From contig CAIYUC010000075.1 of NCBI GenBank assembly GCA_903929315.1, positions 1 to 43,996 on the forward strand: DNA of 43,996 nucleotides, read 5' to 3'. Position 1 is the stretch's first letter; the number at the start of each line of letters is the position of its first letter. The notes under the pieces were generated by a model. That model had not been told where the DNA came from and did not search any database. It saw only the letters and a list, made by a program, of their open reading frames with translations. Made by a program: the position numbers and the translations under genes. The stretch comes from an uncultured Bacteroidales bacterium (GTDB lineage Bacteria > Bacteroidota > Bacteroidia > Bacteroidales > FEN-979). Shown here one piece after another: positions 33,239-42,256 of the stretch.

Positions 33239-34153
33239 ATGGAAAACCCATCAATTTTGGTCAGGAATATAAGCAGGAGCTATGGTACCGTAAAAGCTCT
33301 TGACGACATTTCTTTTGAAGTGCCTAAAGGAGAATTGTTTGGCTTTATAGGCCCGGATGGGGCAGGAAAAACAACTCTTTTCCGGATACTCGCAACCCTT
33401 GTATTACCCGATAAGGGCGTGGCATCTGTTGAAGGACTCGATGTAGTGAAAGATTTTAAAAAAATCCGTAAGATCCTTGGGTATATGCCGGGACGATTTT
33501 CTCTTTACATGGACCTCAGCGTTGAAGAAAACCTGTCATTTTATGCGACCATTTTCGGGACGACGATCGAACAGAACTATGACCTGATCAAAGACATCTA
33601 TTGCCAGATTGAGCCCTTTAAGACCAGAAGGGCAGGGAATCTTTCAGGTGGAATGAAACAAAAGTTGGCCCTCTGCTGCGCTTTGATCCATAAACCGGCT
33701 GTTATTTTCCTGGATGAACCCACCACCGGAGTTGATGCTGTTTCACGTGTGGAATTCTGGGAGATGTTGCGCAGGCTGAAAGAAAGCAATATCACAATCA
33801 TGGTGTCGACACCATACATGGATGAAGCAAGTCTGTGCGATCGTGTGGCCCTCATCCAGGACGGCAGGATCATGAAGATAAGCAAACCTGAAGAAATTAT
33901 AGCGGACTACCGCTTTCAACTTTGGGCAGTGCGCTCAGGAAAGTCCTTTGAATTATTGAAGGATCTTCACAAGTACCCGGGTGTACGTAGCGTACAGGCT
34001 TTCGGCCAGTCAGCCCATATAGCATTTGAAAAGTCAATCCTATCCATGGAAGATCTTCACAAATACTTAATCCAAACCGGTCATGAAAATATCGAAATTG
34101 AAGAAATCCAGCCAAACATCGAAGACTGCTTTATGGAATTAATGATTCAATAA
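33239..34153 (+). CDS. ABC transporter ATP-binding protein (N-terminal half of a YbhF-like pair)
   Basis: Powers export by ATP hydrolysis. Walker A is GPDGAGKTT (38-46), the signature LSGGMKQKL (about 137-145), Walker B VIFLDEP (about 156-162), and a switch-region serine-threonine replaces the usual His (IMVSTPYMDEA). It carries an extra C-terminal segment (about 225-304). In E. coli YbhF the two ATPase domains are one polypeptide; here they are two genes. The first domain of YbhF also keeps a normal LSGGM signature, so this protein corresponds to that half. The loss of the His in the H-loop may make this site less active. Confidence 0.92.
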   Translation: MENPSILVRNISRSYGTVKALDDISFEVPKGELFGFIGPDGAGKTTLFRILATLVLPDKGVASVEGLDVVKDFKKIRKILGYMPGRFSLYMDLSVEENLSFYATIFGTTIEQNYDLIKDIYCQIEPFKTRRAGNLSGGMKQKLALCCALIHKPAVIFLDEPTTGVDAVSRVEFWEMLRRLKESNITIMVSTPYMDEASLCDRVALIQDGRIMKISKPEEIIADYRFQLWAVRSGKSFELLKDLHKYPGVRSVQAFGQSAHIAFEKSILSMEDLHKYLIQTGHENIEIEEIQPNIEDCFMELMIQ

Positions 34154-34187
34154 ACCAACTCCGCAAAAGAAAAAAAATAATACATCT

Positions 34188-34262
34188 TGACTCCGGAGGA
34201 GTCATATTTTGGTAGAAATATTTCGGTAGAATATTTTCATGGATAGTATGGTAGAAAATATT
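34188..34262. repeat. Small inverted and direct repeats before the second ATPase gene
   Basis: TGACTCC-GGA-GGAGTCA (34188-34204) is a perfect 7-bp inverted repeat containing GGAGGAG. Three near copies of GGTAGAAATATTT follow at 34211-34223, 34225-34237 and 34250-34262; the last overlaps the start of the coding region. Possible translation or mRNA-stability element; unproven. Confidence 0.45.
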
Positions 34263-34985
34263 ATAACGGTCAAAAATCTCGTCAAGAAATTCGGACATTT
34301 CGTTGCCAACGACCATTTGAATTTTGAGGTCAGGAAAGGCGAAATTTTTGGGTTTCTGGGTGCCAATGGTGCGGGAAAAACAACTGCAATCCGCATACTT
34401 TGCGGCTTGTCGTATCCCACATCCGGGGAGGTGAAGGTAGGAGGCCTTGATATCTATTCCCAGCGTAACGATATCAAACGGAATATCGGCTATATGAGTC
34501 AGAAATTTTCGCTTTACGATGACCTCACGGTATACGAGAACATACGATTCTATGCAGGAATATATGGACTAAGCAGAAAGGAGATCTCCACAAAATCTGC
34601 AATGTTGATGAAAAAGCTGGGACTTGAAGATGCAAAGGATAAACTGATTAAAGATGTACCGTTAGGATGGAAGCAAAAGCTGGCATTCTCGGTGGCTATC
34701 ATCCACGATCCCAAGATAGTATTTCTGGATGAACCCACAGGAGGCGTCGACCCGATTACCCGAAGACAGTTCTGGAACCTTATATTCGAGGCAGCAAAGG
34801 ATGGCATCACTGTTTTTGTTACAACCCATTATATGGATGAGGCGGAATATTGTGACAGGGTCACGATAATGGTCGATGGGAAAATTGCCGCACTGGATAC
34901 ACCATCCGCCTTAAAGAAAACTTACAGTGCATCAAATATGAACGATGTCTTCCTGAAACTTGCAAGAGTAAAAACTGTAGCATGA
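34239..34985 (+). CDS. ABC transporter ATP-binding protein (C-terminal half of a YbhF-like pair)
   Basis: Walker A is GANGAGKTT (41-49) and Walker B VFLDEPTGGVDP (about 162-173). The H-loop is present (VFVTTHYMDEA). The signature is the degenerate VPLGWKQKLAF instead of LSGGQ, the same deviation seen in the second domain of YbhF and related exporters. It therefore pairs with the ATPase at 33239 to form one normal and one degenerate composite site. The start may be the ATG at 34239 or the one three codons later. An 85-bp gap separates it from its partner, the widest in the operon. Confidence 0.92.
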   Translation: MDSMVENIITVKNLVKKFGHFVANDHLNFEVRKGEIFGFLGANGAGKTTAIRILCGLSYPTSGEVKVGGLDIYSQRNDIKRNIGYMSQKFSLYDDLTVYENIRFYAGIYGLSRKEISTKSAMLMKKLGLEDAKDKLIKDVPLGWKQKLAFSVAIIHDPKIVFLDEPTGGVDPITRRQFWNLIFEAAKDGITVFVTTHYMDEAEYCDRVTIMVDGKIAALDTPSALKKTYSASNMNDVFLKLARVKTVA

Positions 34986-34991
34986 AACGAA

Positions 34992-35447
34992 ATGAAAATA
35001 ATTAATTTTCTTGAAAAAATAAAACCAGGTGTTCAGAAAAGGACACTGTTACTCATTGCCGGATGTACCTGGACCATTGCCGGAGTGATTCTCATTTTTC
35101 GTTCTTTACTTTGGCTCATTGGTGCAAATCATCATCTGACCATGGAAATTGGGATCGGGATTGTACTTGGCATTTTATTCTACATTCTTCTTTTTGCAAG
35201 GATATCCAAAAAACACATCACAAGAATTACCCTTATCAGGATCGACAATCCTTGTTTCTTCTCTTTCTTCAACTTCCGGAGTTACCTGTTGATGGCAATC
35301 ATGATCAGCGGGGGGATCACCCTGCGGTTATCCGGACTGGTGAACCCTGAGATCATATATACCTTCTTTCTTTGCATGGGGATCCCGTTACTGGTTTCGG
35401 CCTGGCGGTTCTTTTACAGTTACGCTAAAAACAAAAAAAGTCTATGA
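34992..35447 (+). CDS. Small four-span membrane protein of the efflux operon
   Basis: I do not recognise the family. The 151 residues hold four hydrophobic segments (about 19-42, 50-67, 95-112 and 117-139). A Lys/Arg-rich cytoplasmic loop (ARISKKHITRITLIRID) lies between the second and third, and the C-terminus is basic (YAKNKKSL). A conserved-looking DNPCFFSFFNFRSY stands before span 3. It lies 6 bp after the second ATPase and overlaps the first permease as ATGA, so it must be co-translated with the transporter. An accessory role is likely, but what it does is unknown. Confidence 0.72.
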   Translation: MKIINFLEKIKPGVQKRTLLLIAGCTWTIAGVILIFRSLLWLIGANHHLTMEIGIGIVLGILFYILLFARISKKHITRITLIRIDNPCFFSFFNFRSYLLMAIMISGGITLRLSGLVNPEIIYTFFLCMGIPLLVSAWRFFYSYAKNKKSL

Positions 35448-36547
35448 AGCGATTCATCGGATTTGTCATTAAAGAGTTTTATCACATCTTCAGGGATTAC
35501 CGCACCCTGATGATCCTCTTTGGCATTCCCGCCGCTCAGTTGCTATTGTTTGGATATGTCATCACAAACGAGATCAAAGATGCAAGAATCGCAATTTACG
35601 ATTCGTCGAAAGATGAAGTCACACGTAAGATTTCCGAGAAGATCCTCTCGTCAGGATATTTTATCCTGGAAAAAAACCTCACAAACTATTCCCAGATCGG
35701 ACCGACCTTCCGGGAAGGAAACACCAAGCTGGTCATCGTTTTCGGTAGCAACTTCGCTAAAAAGCTGCAACAGGAAGGCAAAGCCGACCTTCAGATCCTG
35801 GGGGACGCCTCTGATCCAAATACCGCTAACATACTGGTGAATTATGCATCCGGCATCATCAATAATTATCTCGTCTCCATCAATGCCGAACAGATACCTA
35901 TGCGCATAATTCCGGAAGTGAGGATGCAGTACAACCCGGCACTTAAAAGTGTCTTCATGTTTGTTCCCGGTATCATGGCCTTATTGCTGATGCTGATCTC
36001 AGCATTGATGACCTCGCTGTCCATTACCCGTGAAAAAGAACTTGGCACCATGGAGCTATTATTGGTTTCCCCACTTCGGCCGATCCAGATCATTATTGGC
36101 AAGGTCATTCCTTATGTACTATTGGCCTTCATAGACTCATGCATTATTCTTGGAATGGGCAAATTTGTATTTGGGGTGCCTATCGAAGGAAATATAGTCC
36201 TGCTTTTATCTGAAAGTCTTCTTTACATCACAATGGCACTGTCGCTGGGTATCCTCATTTCAAGTATCACCAATAGCCAGCAGGTAGCCATGACTCTCTC
36301 ACTCGTAGCACTGATGCTGCCCATCATTCTCCTGTCGGGATTTATCTTCCCGGTTGAGAATATGCCGGTCATTCTTCAAGTGCTTTGCCATATAATGCCA
36401 CCAAAGTATTTCATCACCATCATCAAGGACATCATGTTGAAAGGTAACAGTTTTATCTATGTTTGGAAAGAAACTCTCATTATGATTTTATTTACCGTGA
36501 CGTTTATCATGATGAGCATTAAAAAATTCAAGATCCGGTTAGCTTAA
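35444..36547 (+). CDS. ABC-2-type permease (YbhS-like)
   Basis: One of two membrane subunits of the exporter. It has an N-terminal span (about 20-40), a large extracytoplasmic domain (about 45-170), and five C-terminal spans from about 172 on. The ABC-2 coupling segment SITREKELGTMELLLVSPLRP is in the first loop after span 2, and GFIFPVENMP lies near the end. At 367 residues it is normal for the YbhS/YbhR type. It overlaps the small membrane protein by 4 bp and is followed 7 bp later by its homologue. Confidence 0.92.
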   Translation: MKRFIGFVIKEFYHIFRDYRTLMILFGIPAAQLLLFGYVITNEIKDARIAIYDSSKDEVTRKISEKILSSGYFILEKNLTNYSQIGPTFREGNTKLVIVFGSNFAKKLQQEGKADLQILGDASDPNTANILVNYASGIINNYLVSINAEQIPMRIIPEVRMQYNPALKSVFMFVPGIMALLLMLISALMTSLSITREKELGTMELLLVSPLRPIQIIIGKVIPYVLLAFIDSCIILGMGKFVFGVPIEGNIVLLLSESLLYITMALSLGILISSITNSQQVAMTLSLVALMLPIILLSGFIFPVENMPVILQVLCHIMPPKYFITIIKDIMLKGNSFIYVWKETLIMILFTVTFIMMSIKKFKIRLA

Positions 36548-36554
36548 AAGCAAA

Positions 36555-37673
36555 ATGAATACGATACTATTCATAATTCAGAAAGAGTTTATACAGGTTT
36601 TCCGCAACCGGATGATGCTGCCGATCATTTTCGTGGTGCCGTTGGTCCAGTTGATCATCCTCGTTCATGCCGCCACTTATGAGATGAAGAACATTAAAGT
36701 CTCGATCATCGACCTGGACATATCTTCAACTTCCCGGCAAATGATAAGTAAATTTGAAGGTAGTCCGTTCTTTATCATAAAAAACACTTCTTTCTCTGAA
36801 AAGGAAGCCCAGCAGGAAATGAAGAAGGGAAATGTCGATATGATCCTGCACATCCCATATGGCTTTGAACGCCGCCTGGTAAAGGAAAACGCAGCCAAGG
36901 TACAGATTGTGATCAATGCCATTAATGGTGCAAGCGCCGGACTTATTAATGCTTATTCAACGATGATAATCCTTGATTTTAACCGGGAGATCCTGATCGA
37001 CTTTCTGAGTCCGGCTATGCTTACAGCAACACACAATATCAATGTTACTTCCAGTTACTGGTACAATCCAAAACTGAATTACAAGACTTATATGGTTCCC
37101 GGTATTCTTTGTTTACTGGTTACGATTATTGCTTTTCTTTTATCAGGGATGAATATCGTTAGGGAAAAAGAGATCGGCACTATTGAACAAATAAACGTAA
37201 CTCCCATCCGGAAGGTGCAGTTCATCGCTGGAAAGCTCCTTCCCTTCTGGATCATTGCCCTGTTCGAACTCGCATTCGGATTGACTCTTGGCAAAATTCT
37301 TTTCAACATTCCCATTATTGGCAGCCTCTGGCTGATATTTCTTTCGGCTGCTGTCTATATATTTGTAATCTTGGGATTCGGGTTGTTGATCTCCACTATG
37401 ACGAATACCCAGCAGCAATCCATGCTGGTTTCTTTTTTCTTTATGATGATCTTCATCCTGATGAGTGGCCTTTTTACATCCATTGAAAGTATGCCGGAAT
37501 GGGCACAACGTCTTGACCGGATAAACCCCATTGCATATTTTATCCGGATCATGCGGATGGTGATGCTAAAAGGATCTGATTTTCATGATATAAGGGAATC
37601 ATTTTATTCCCTGGTAGTTTATGCTGTGGGTATTATTGGTTTCGCTGTGTGGCGCTACCGTAAAGTTACCTGA
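36555..37673 (+). CDS. ABC-2-type permease (YbhR-like)
   Basis: The partner permease, with the same plan: N-terminal span, extracytoplasmic domain (about 45-170), then five spans. The coupling loop reads MNIVREKEIGTIEQINVTPI and the late motif GLFTSIESMPEWAQ. At 372 residues it is complete. It is the last gene of the efflux operon. Its 3' end has a broken relative at 29624-29770 that shares most of the final 48 residues, so two such operons once existed in this region. Confidence 0.92.
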   Translation: MNTILFIIQKEFIQVFRNRMMLPIIFVVPLVQLIILVHAATYEMKNIKVSIIDLDISSTSRQMISKFEGSPFFIIKNTSFSEKEAQQEMKKGNVDMILHIPYGFERRLVKENAAKVQIVINAINGASAGLINAYSTMIILDFNREILIDFLSPAMLTATHNINVTSSYWYNPKLNYKTYMVPGILCLLVTIIAFLLSGMNIVREKEIGTIEQINVTPIRKVQFIAGKLLPFWIIALFELAFGLTLGKILFNIPIIGSLWLIFLSAAVYIFVILGFGLLISTMTNTQQQSMLVSFFFMMIFILMSGLFTSIESMPEWAQRLDRINPIAYFIRIMRMVMLKGSDFHDIRESFYSLVVYAVGIIGFAVWRYRKVT

Positions 37674-37715
37674 GAAAAATGCAACACTATTCGTCAGCTA
37701 TTCACACGATTCGAT

Positions 37716-39479
37716 TTAACGGGCGGGCATGATCTTGATCTTTTGCCCCGGTTTTAATCTTTGGGCGTTCGAGATATTATTCAGTTTTTTGATATCGGCA
37801 ACAGTAACCCCTTCGTACTTTTCAGCAATTCCCCAAAGGTTATCACCGGTTTGGATAATATAGTAGATATATTTTTGTCCATCCGAAGAAGCAATCGTTG
37901 CCGAAGTTTTTGCAGATTGTCCGGAGGATTCGGGAGTCATAGCAGATTCTTCGGACGGTGCGAAAATCCTCAATTTTTGGCCAACAATAATCGTTAAATT
38001 ATTCAGGTGATTCCATTTGACAATGTTATCGGTGGTACAATTGTGATCCTGTGCAATTTTGCTCAGGTTTTCACCGCTTTTCACAACATGATAAACAAGG
38101 CTGTCCCCGGTTTCCGGGTTCACTGTTTTTAAAGGTTTAATACTTGAATCCCGGGGAGTGGCAGAAGCAGCCAGGAGATGTTCGGGGGCCTTGTTTTTCG
38201 GGGGACCGGTATAAACGAGAAGATGTTGTCTGGGCTTAACATAGTTTCTTTTCAGGTTATTTAAGGACTTCAATTCCGGTACGGACATATGGAATTTTTT
38301 AGCGATACTTCCCAGCGTTTCCCCGTTTTTCACTTTGTATTCCGTTGCGTCCCGGCTATTGCTATAAGCCGCTGCAAGCAAAGAATCCCTTGACAGTCCT
38401 TTTTTCGTCTTATAGGCATATAACGCGTTCTCGTTATTGATAAAATCACCGATGTATTTCTTTCGCAATCTAAGGACATAAGGATTTTCGTTGGTAGCCG
38501 GGATGACTCCTTGTTTAAAGGCAGGATTGAGGAATTGAAGTTCTTCTTTTGGAATTGAAAGCATTTCGGAGATCTGGTCGAATGTTAATGGATTTTTCAC
38601 TATGACAGTATCGATCTCGTAAAAAAGAAGACCGGGATCTACAGGATAAATGCGATGTTCAGGCGCATATGTCAGGACATAGCTGGCCGCAATAAAAGCG
38701 GGGACATAAGAGCGGGTTTCCCTTGGAAGGTAACGCTGGATCACCCAAAAATTCTTCGCTCCTCCTGCCCGCCGGATGGCCTTATTCACATTCCCTGCAC
38801 CTGAATTGTAAGCAGCCAGTGCCAATGACCAATTCCCATAAATATTATAAAGGTCGTTAAGGTGCTCACATGCGGCAATAGTGGATTTGATCGGATCAAA
38901 CCGGTCATCGACATAGGACGAGATCTTTAAACCATAGACTTTACCCGTTCCATACATAAATTGCCACAGACCTTTGGCTCCTGCTCTTGAATTCGCTGTC
39001 GGGATCAGGGCCGATTCAATTACAGCCAGGTACTTTAACTCAAGAGGCATATTGTATTTATCCAGTTGCTCTTCGAATAAAGGAAAATAAAGTTGGGCCA
39101 GTCCGAGGATCCGGGCCGTCAATGCCCGCTTTTTATAGGCATAAAGATCAATAAATTTTCTTACATCCGTATTGTATACATACTCAAAGGGGGATTGTTC
39201 ACTCATTTGTGTGATCCTTTCACGATAAACAGAATCAGAAAAATAAGGAATATCCTCGTCGCTGATGGAAGGCGGGGTGTGATTGGATGAAGGGTTCAGA
39301 AAGGAGGTATTCTCAAAAACTTTCAGAAAGGCAAGACTATCAAGCATAGAAACAACCGGATCGTCCTCCACCAGGGTTTTCTTTTTGGAAGTTGAATCAA
39401 CCCGGAGGGTGTCCTGTGCAAATAGCAGAAAAGGAAGGAAACTGAAAAAGAAAATGAGTACCAGTTTGTTCTTAACCAT
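37716..39479 (-). CDS. mltD: MltD-type lytic transglycosylase with three LysM domains
   Basis: Cleaves peptidoglycan while held to it by LysM domains. A signal peptide (about 1-22, ending LLFAQ) is followed by a linker. The transglycosylase domain (about 140-290) has VIESALIP with the catalytic Glu, GAKGLWQFM, and ALAAYNSGAGNV. LysM domains lie at about 380-427, 463-510 and 540-587, each starting Y-x-V/I-x-x-G-[ED]-[NT]-L. The ATG at 39479 (587 residues) is preferred over a TTG at 39488, because it begins the signal sequence. It converges on the efflux operon, 42 bp away. Confidence 0.93.
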   Translation of the reverse strand: MVKNKLVLIFFFSFLPFLLFAQDTLRVDSTSKKKTLVEDDPVVSMLDSLAFLKVFENTSFLNPSSNHTPPSISDEDIPYFSDSVYRERITQMSEQSPFEYVYNTDVRKFIDLYAYKKRALTARILGLAQLYFPLFEEQLDKYNMPLELKYLAVIESALIPTANSRAGAKGLWQFMYGTGKVYGLKISSYVDDRFDPIKSTIAACEHLNDLYNIYGNWSLALAAYNSGAGNVNKAIRRAGGAKNFWVIQRYLPRETRSYVPAFIAASYVLTYAPEHRIYPVDPGLLFYEIDTVIVKNPLTFDQISEMLSIPKEELQFLNPAFKQGVIPATNENPYVLRLRKKYIGDFINNENALYAYKTKKGLSRDSLLAAAYSNSRDATEYKVKNGETLGSIAKKFHMSVPELKSLNNLKRNYVKPRQHLLVYTGPPKNKAPEHLLAASATPRDSSIKPLKTVNPETGDSLVYHVVKSGENLSKIAQDHNCTTDNIVKWNHLNNLTIIVGQKLRIFAPSEESAMTPESSGQSAKTSATIASSDGQKYIYYIIQTGDNLWGIAEKYEGVTVADIKKLNNISNAQRLKPGQKIKIMPAR

Positions 39480-39565
39480 GAAATCCAAGTTAATGAATAA
39501 TGATGACTAACATTTACGAAATTAAAATATAATGAAACATGAATACAGGTTATTCACTAATTTGA

Positions 39566-39583
39566 TTAACAATAGATTGTTAA
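39566..39583. promoter_or_regulatory. Perfect 18-bp palindrome upstream of mltD
   Basis: TTAACAAT-AG-ATTGTTAA between the end of the CDF gene (39632) and the mltD start (39479), both leftward. An operator for mltD, or part of a terminator after the CDF gene, are both possible. A one-mismatch -7 box TAATTTCG lies at 39517-39524 on the minus strand, between the palindrome and mltD. Confidence 0.4.
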
Positions 39584-39631
39584 TTAACATCCATGCCGCT
39601 GATATGAAGTAAAGTGAAACGTAAAAATCAA

Positions 39632-40507
39632 CTAAAAATTTTCAATGTGGATTGTGACTTCGGAATTTTTGAAAGCACGTTTAATATCATTTTCTATGGT
39701 ATCGCACAGATCATGAGCCTCTTTGACATGCATATCAGCAGAAAGGTTAAGGTGAAAGTCAATGTATTTGTGGTTACCGGCTTTCCTTGTCCTGAGACCA
39801 TGATAGCTTACATTTGATGAACAATATTTATCGATCAGTGATCGTATTGACCCAATCTCTTCCTGTGATAACGAAACATCCAGTAACGGAGAATATGCTT
39901 TTGTGAAAAGAAGATACGCTTCCCTCAGGATCAAGATAGCAACCAGCATAGCAATCAGTGGATCAAGATAATAAAGGAGTATGGAATGAATAAAAAAACT
40001 TCCCACCCATATTAGAAGAAGCCCGGTTGCAACACCGGCAGAAGTGTAGACATCCATTTTCAGGTGGATCGCATCTGCTTCCAGCGCTATGGATTCGGTT
40101 TTCTTCGCCACTTTATAAAGCCTGCGTGAAACGAAAATATTCACAATTGCCGAAATGATCATCACCAGGATACCTATTTCAATAGACTCTATTTTCCTTG
40201 GATGGAAAAATTTCATGACTGCTTCGTATATGATCCATAAGGCAGCGATAAAAATTAGCAGCGCTTCTATAACACCGGAAATATTCTCAAATTTTCCATG
40301 ACCATAAGGATGCCTTTCGTCAGCAGGAGTATCTGAAATCCTGACGGAAAAGAATGCAATAACCGCAGCCAGCAGATCCATAAAGGAATGGATAGCTTCT
40401 GAGATAATACTGATCGACCCGCTGATAATACCCGTCAAAAGTTTGAGAAGAATTAACAGGGAATTAGAAAAGATGGACAACCATGCTATTTTGGTTTTTT
40501 CCGACAT
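39632..40507 (-). CDS. Cation diffusion facilitator family transporter
   Basis: Exports divalent metal ions in exchange for protons. Six hydrophobic spans lie in residues about 8-200. The intramembrane metal sites are the paired H-x3-D motifs: HSFMD (40-44) in span 2 and HLKMD (148-152) in span 5. HPYGHGKFE is the conserved loop after span 2. The cytoplasmic ferredoxin-like domain covers about 205-291, with HGLRTRKAGNHKYIDFHL and a His-rich DMHVKEAHD. Size and motifs fit the FieF/YiiP group, which handles Zn, Fe or Mn; the ion cannot be chosen here. It follows the membrane glycosyltransferase-like gene by 13 bp. Confidence 0.93.
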   Translation of the reverse strand: MSEKTKIAWLSIFSNSLLILLKLLTGIISGSISIISEAIHSFMDLLAAVIAFFSVRISDTPADERHPYGHGKFENISGVIEALLIFIAALWIIYEAVMKFFHPRKIESIEIGILVMIISAIVNIFVSRRLYKVAKKTESIALEADAIHLKMDVYTSAGVATGLLLIWVGSFFIHSILLYYLDPLIAMLVAILILREAYLLFTKAYSPLLDVSLSQEEIGSIRSLIDKYCSSNVSYHGLRTRKAGNHKYIDFHLNLSADMHVKEAHDLCDTIENDIKRAFKNSEVTIHIENF

Positions 40508-40520
40508 CTTTTTTATGGAT

Positions 40521-41837
40521 TTAATGCAAATGTAAATATTTCAACCTTATACTGATGGAGCAGATTATCGTATAGATAAGAGCCGGATATAATTGATGAG
40601 TCAAGCGGTCACAGGCCGTGTTCAATCCCCATGTCAGATCCCGGGTGGTGAAAAGAAATACGGATAAAAAGCCAATCTGCATGGTCATCAGAATAATACT
40701 GTTCCATGAAAGGAAATATTTCCTGTCAAGGATGAAAGCAGTGACGATGAGCGGAATGATTACCGGAAAATCCGTAAACAATAAGGAGATATAAAACTGA
40801 CCTATTTTAATGTACCTGCTGATATCAAAAACCTGGAGAAATGTGTTAACGGATTGTATTTTCACGAGGCCATTGACAGGAGCATATCCGGTTTTAAATA
40901 ATATAATGACCAGCAACGGTAAAAGAGCTCCGGTGAAATAGCGGGTTATTGCAGACCGGTTTCTCCATGATGAGAAAATGAAATAAAATGAAAAAACAAG
41001 AAAGAAAAGAATTCCTTCATTTTTGATCCATGCAGAGGATGCAGTAAAGAAACCCAGTAAATAGTAAAGTTTTTTATCCCCGGTGTTACGATGATGGAAC
41101 AGGATCATACTGAGTAAAATAAACAATGCCATCAAGGTATCCGCATATTGTGTGGATGACCTGGCAATAAAAACATGATCCATGGGAAACAGGATGAGGA
41201 AAAGAAATCCAACAGCAGTCTGCTTTTGTATGTGTAATGAAGCAAATACTGAAAGGGCAATGGAGATAAGCACAATATATGCTATTACTGATGGGATAAC
41301 GGGGGAAAAATTTCCCAAACACCTCCAGAAGATGGCAATCCATGAAGGCAGCATCAGTGGGTAATCCGGTGAAGCCCAAGCGAGGTTGGAGGAAAACAAC
41401 CGGTAATACAGTGACCCGGAAGCCAGGAATTTAGCATGAAGATTCCATAAGGCCCAACCATCCCAGTCACCATACTTATACCGTTGGGCAACATCAATGA
41501 AAATACCCGTGATGGCAAGAACACATACGAGGATGAGTAATAACTGAACAGGAGAAATTTTTCCGGTACCTGATCTAAAGGTTATTTTTTTTAATTCCTT
41601 CCATGTGAATGACAGCAGAATGATTGAAATGATAAAGATACCCGTCAGGAATGCCATTATACTTAAACTGACCAATAAACTTAGAAAATAAAGAAAACTG
41701 AATATGGTAAGAGTCAGGTAAATTGAAAGAATAATCCTCAGGAGCATACTGCCGGGAAGAGAAAAAATGCGCTTAAGCAGTTGATTAACCGTTATAACCC
41801 AAACCATTATATTAAGTAGCAGGATAAATAACAACAT
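40521..41837 (-). CDS. Polytopic membrane protein, GT-C (family 39)-like glycosyltransferase
   Basis: The 438 residues hold about ten to eleven hydrophobic spans. After the third lies a periplasmic loop with YKYGDWDGWALWNLHAKFL, a D-x-D-like acidic pair in the position of the catalytic loop of GT-C enzymes. LAWASPDYPLMLPSW and WIKNEGI follow, patterns common in bacterial GT39-like proteins that use lipid-linked sugars. The exact donor and acceptor are unknown. One base separates its ATG from the stop of the 133-residue gene, and 13 bp separate it from the CDF gene, so the three are likely co-transcribed. Confidence 0.65.
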   Translation of the reverse strand: MLLFILLLNIMVWVITVNQLLKRIFSLPGSMLLRIILSIYLTLTIFSFLYFLSLLVSLSIMAFLTGIFIISIILLSFTWKELKKITFRSGTGKISPVQLLLILVCVLAITGIFIDVAQRYKYGDWDGWALWNLHAKFLASGSLYYRLFSSNLAWASPDYPLMLPSWIAIFWRCLGNFSPVIPSVIAYIVLISIALSVFASLHIQKQTAVGFLFLILFPMDHVFIARSSTQYADTLMALFILLSMILFHHRNTGDKKLYYLLGFFTASSAWIKNEGILFFLVFSFYFIFSSWRNRSAITRYFTGALLPLLVIILFKTGYAPVNGLVKIQSVNTFLQVFDISRYIKIGQFYISLLFTDFPVIIPLIVTAFILDRKYFLSWNSIILMTMQIGFLSVFLFTTRDLTWGLNTACDRLTHQLYPALIYTIICSISIRLKYLHLH

Positions 41838-41838
41838 T

Positions 41839-42240
41839 TCAGTCTTTTCTTTTCAGTAAAGTATAAACAAGATTATTCTTATGAACCGAACAAATCTGCC
41901 GGTCATTCTCCATTTTCTTCCCCGGGAAAAAAGGATCTTCGATAAGCAGAATATATGGAGCCGGCCGATCTTTTACAACAAGCCTCGGAGCCAGAACAAA
42001 CTGTGACTGGGCGAGCAGTTCTGTTTCACGCGCCGGATCCATATTGGTAAACAATGTGATATCTGCTGATTCGGGTAATATCATCCGGATTACGTAAAGC
42101 CCGGAAGATAGCCGGTCAATGTTGGTTTCCTTCCTCTCCAGTCCCCTGAGAAATGAAATTAACCAGGTCAGAATCAAGGCTGATAAAACCAATATCAAGA
42201 ACCAGGTAATTATTTTAGGCAATGATATACAATTGTACAC
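41839..42240 (-). CDS. Single-span membrane protein, unknown function
   Basis: 133 residues starting with a GTG codon (42240); AAGGG stands seven bases before it and no ATG precedes the hydrophobic span. One membrane segment (about 9-31, IITWFLILVLSALILTWLI) leads to a soluble part with RLSSGLYVIRMILPESADITLFTNMDPARETELLAQ. That wording suggests a small domain predicted to face the periplasm. The family is not recognised. It directly precedes the GT-C-like gene and follows the methylase gene by 16 bp. Confidence 0.65.
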   Translation of the reverse strand: MYNCISLPKIITWFLILVLSALILTWLISFLRGLERKETNIDRLSSGLYVIRMILPESADITLFTNMDPARETELLAQSQFVLAPRLVVKDRPAPYILLIEDPFFPGKKMENDRQICSVHKNNLVYTLLKRKD

Positions 42241-42256
42241 TAATAGCCCTTCGATA

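Noticed and set aside
34239-34985. Second ATPase considered non-functional because of the missing LSGGQ
   Set aside because: The PLGWK variant is normal for the second half of YbhF-type exporters, and Walker A, Walker B and the H-loop are intact.
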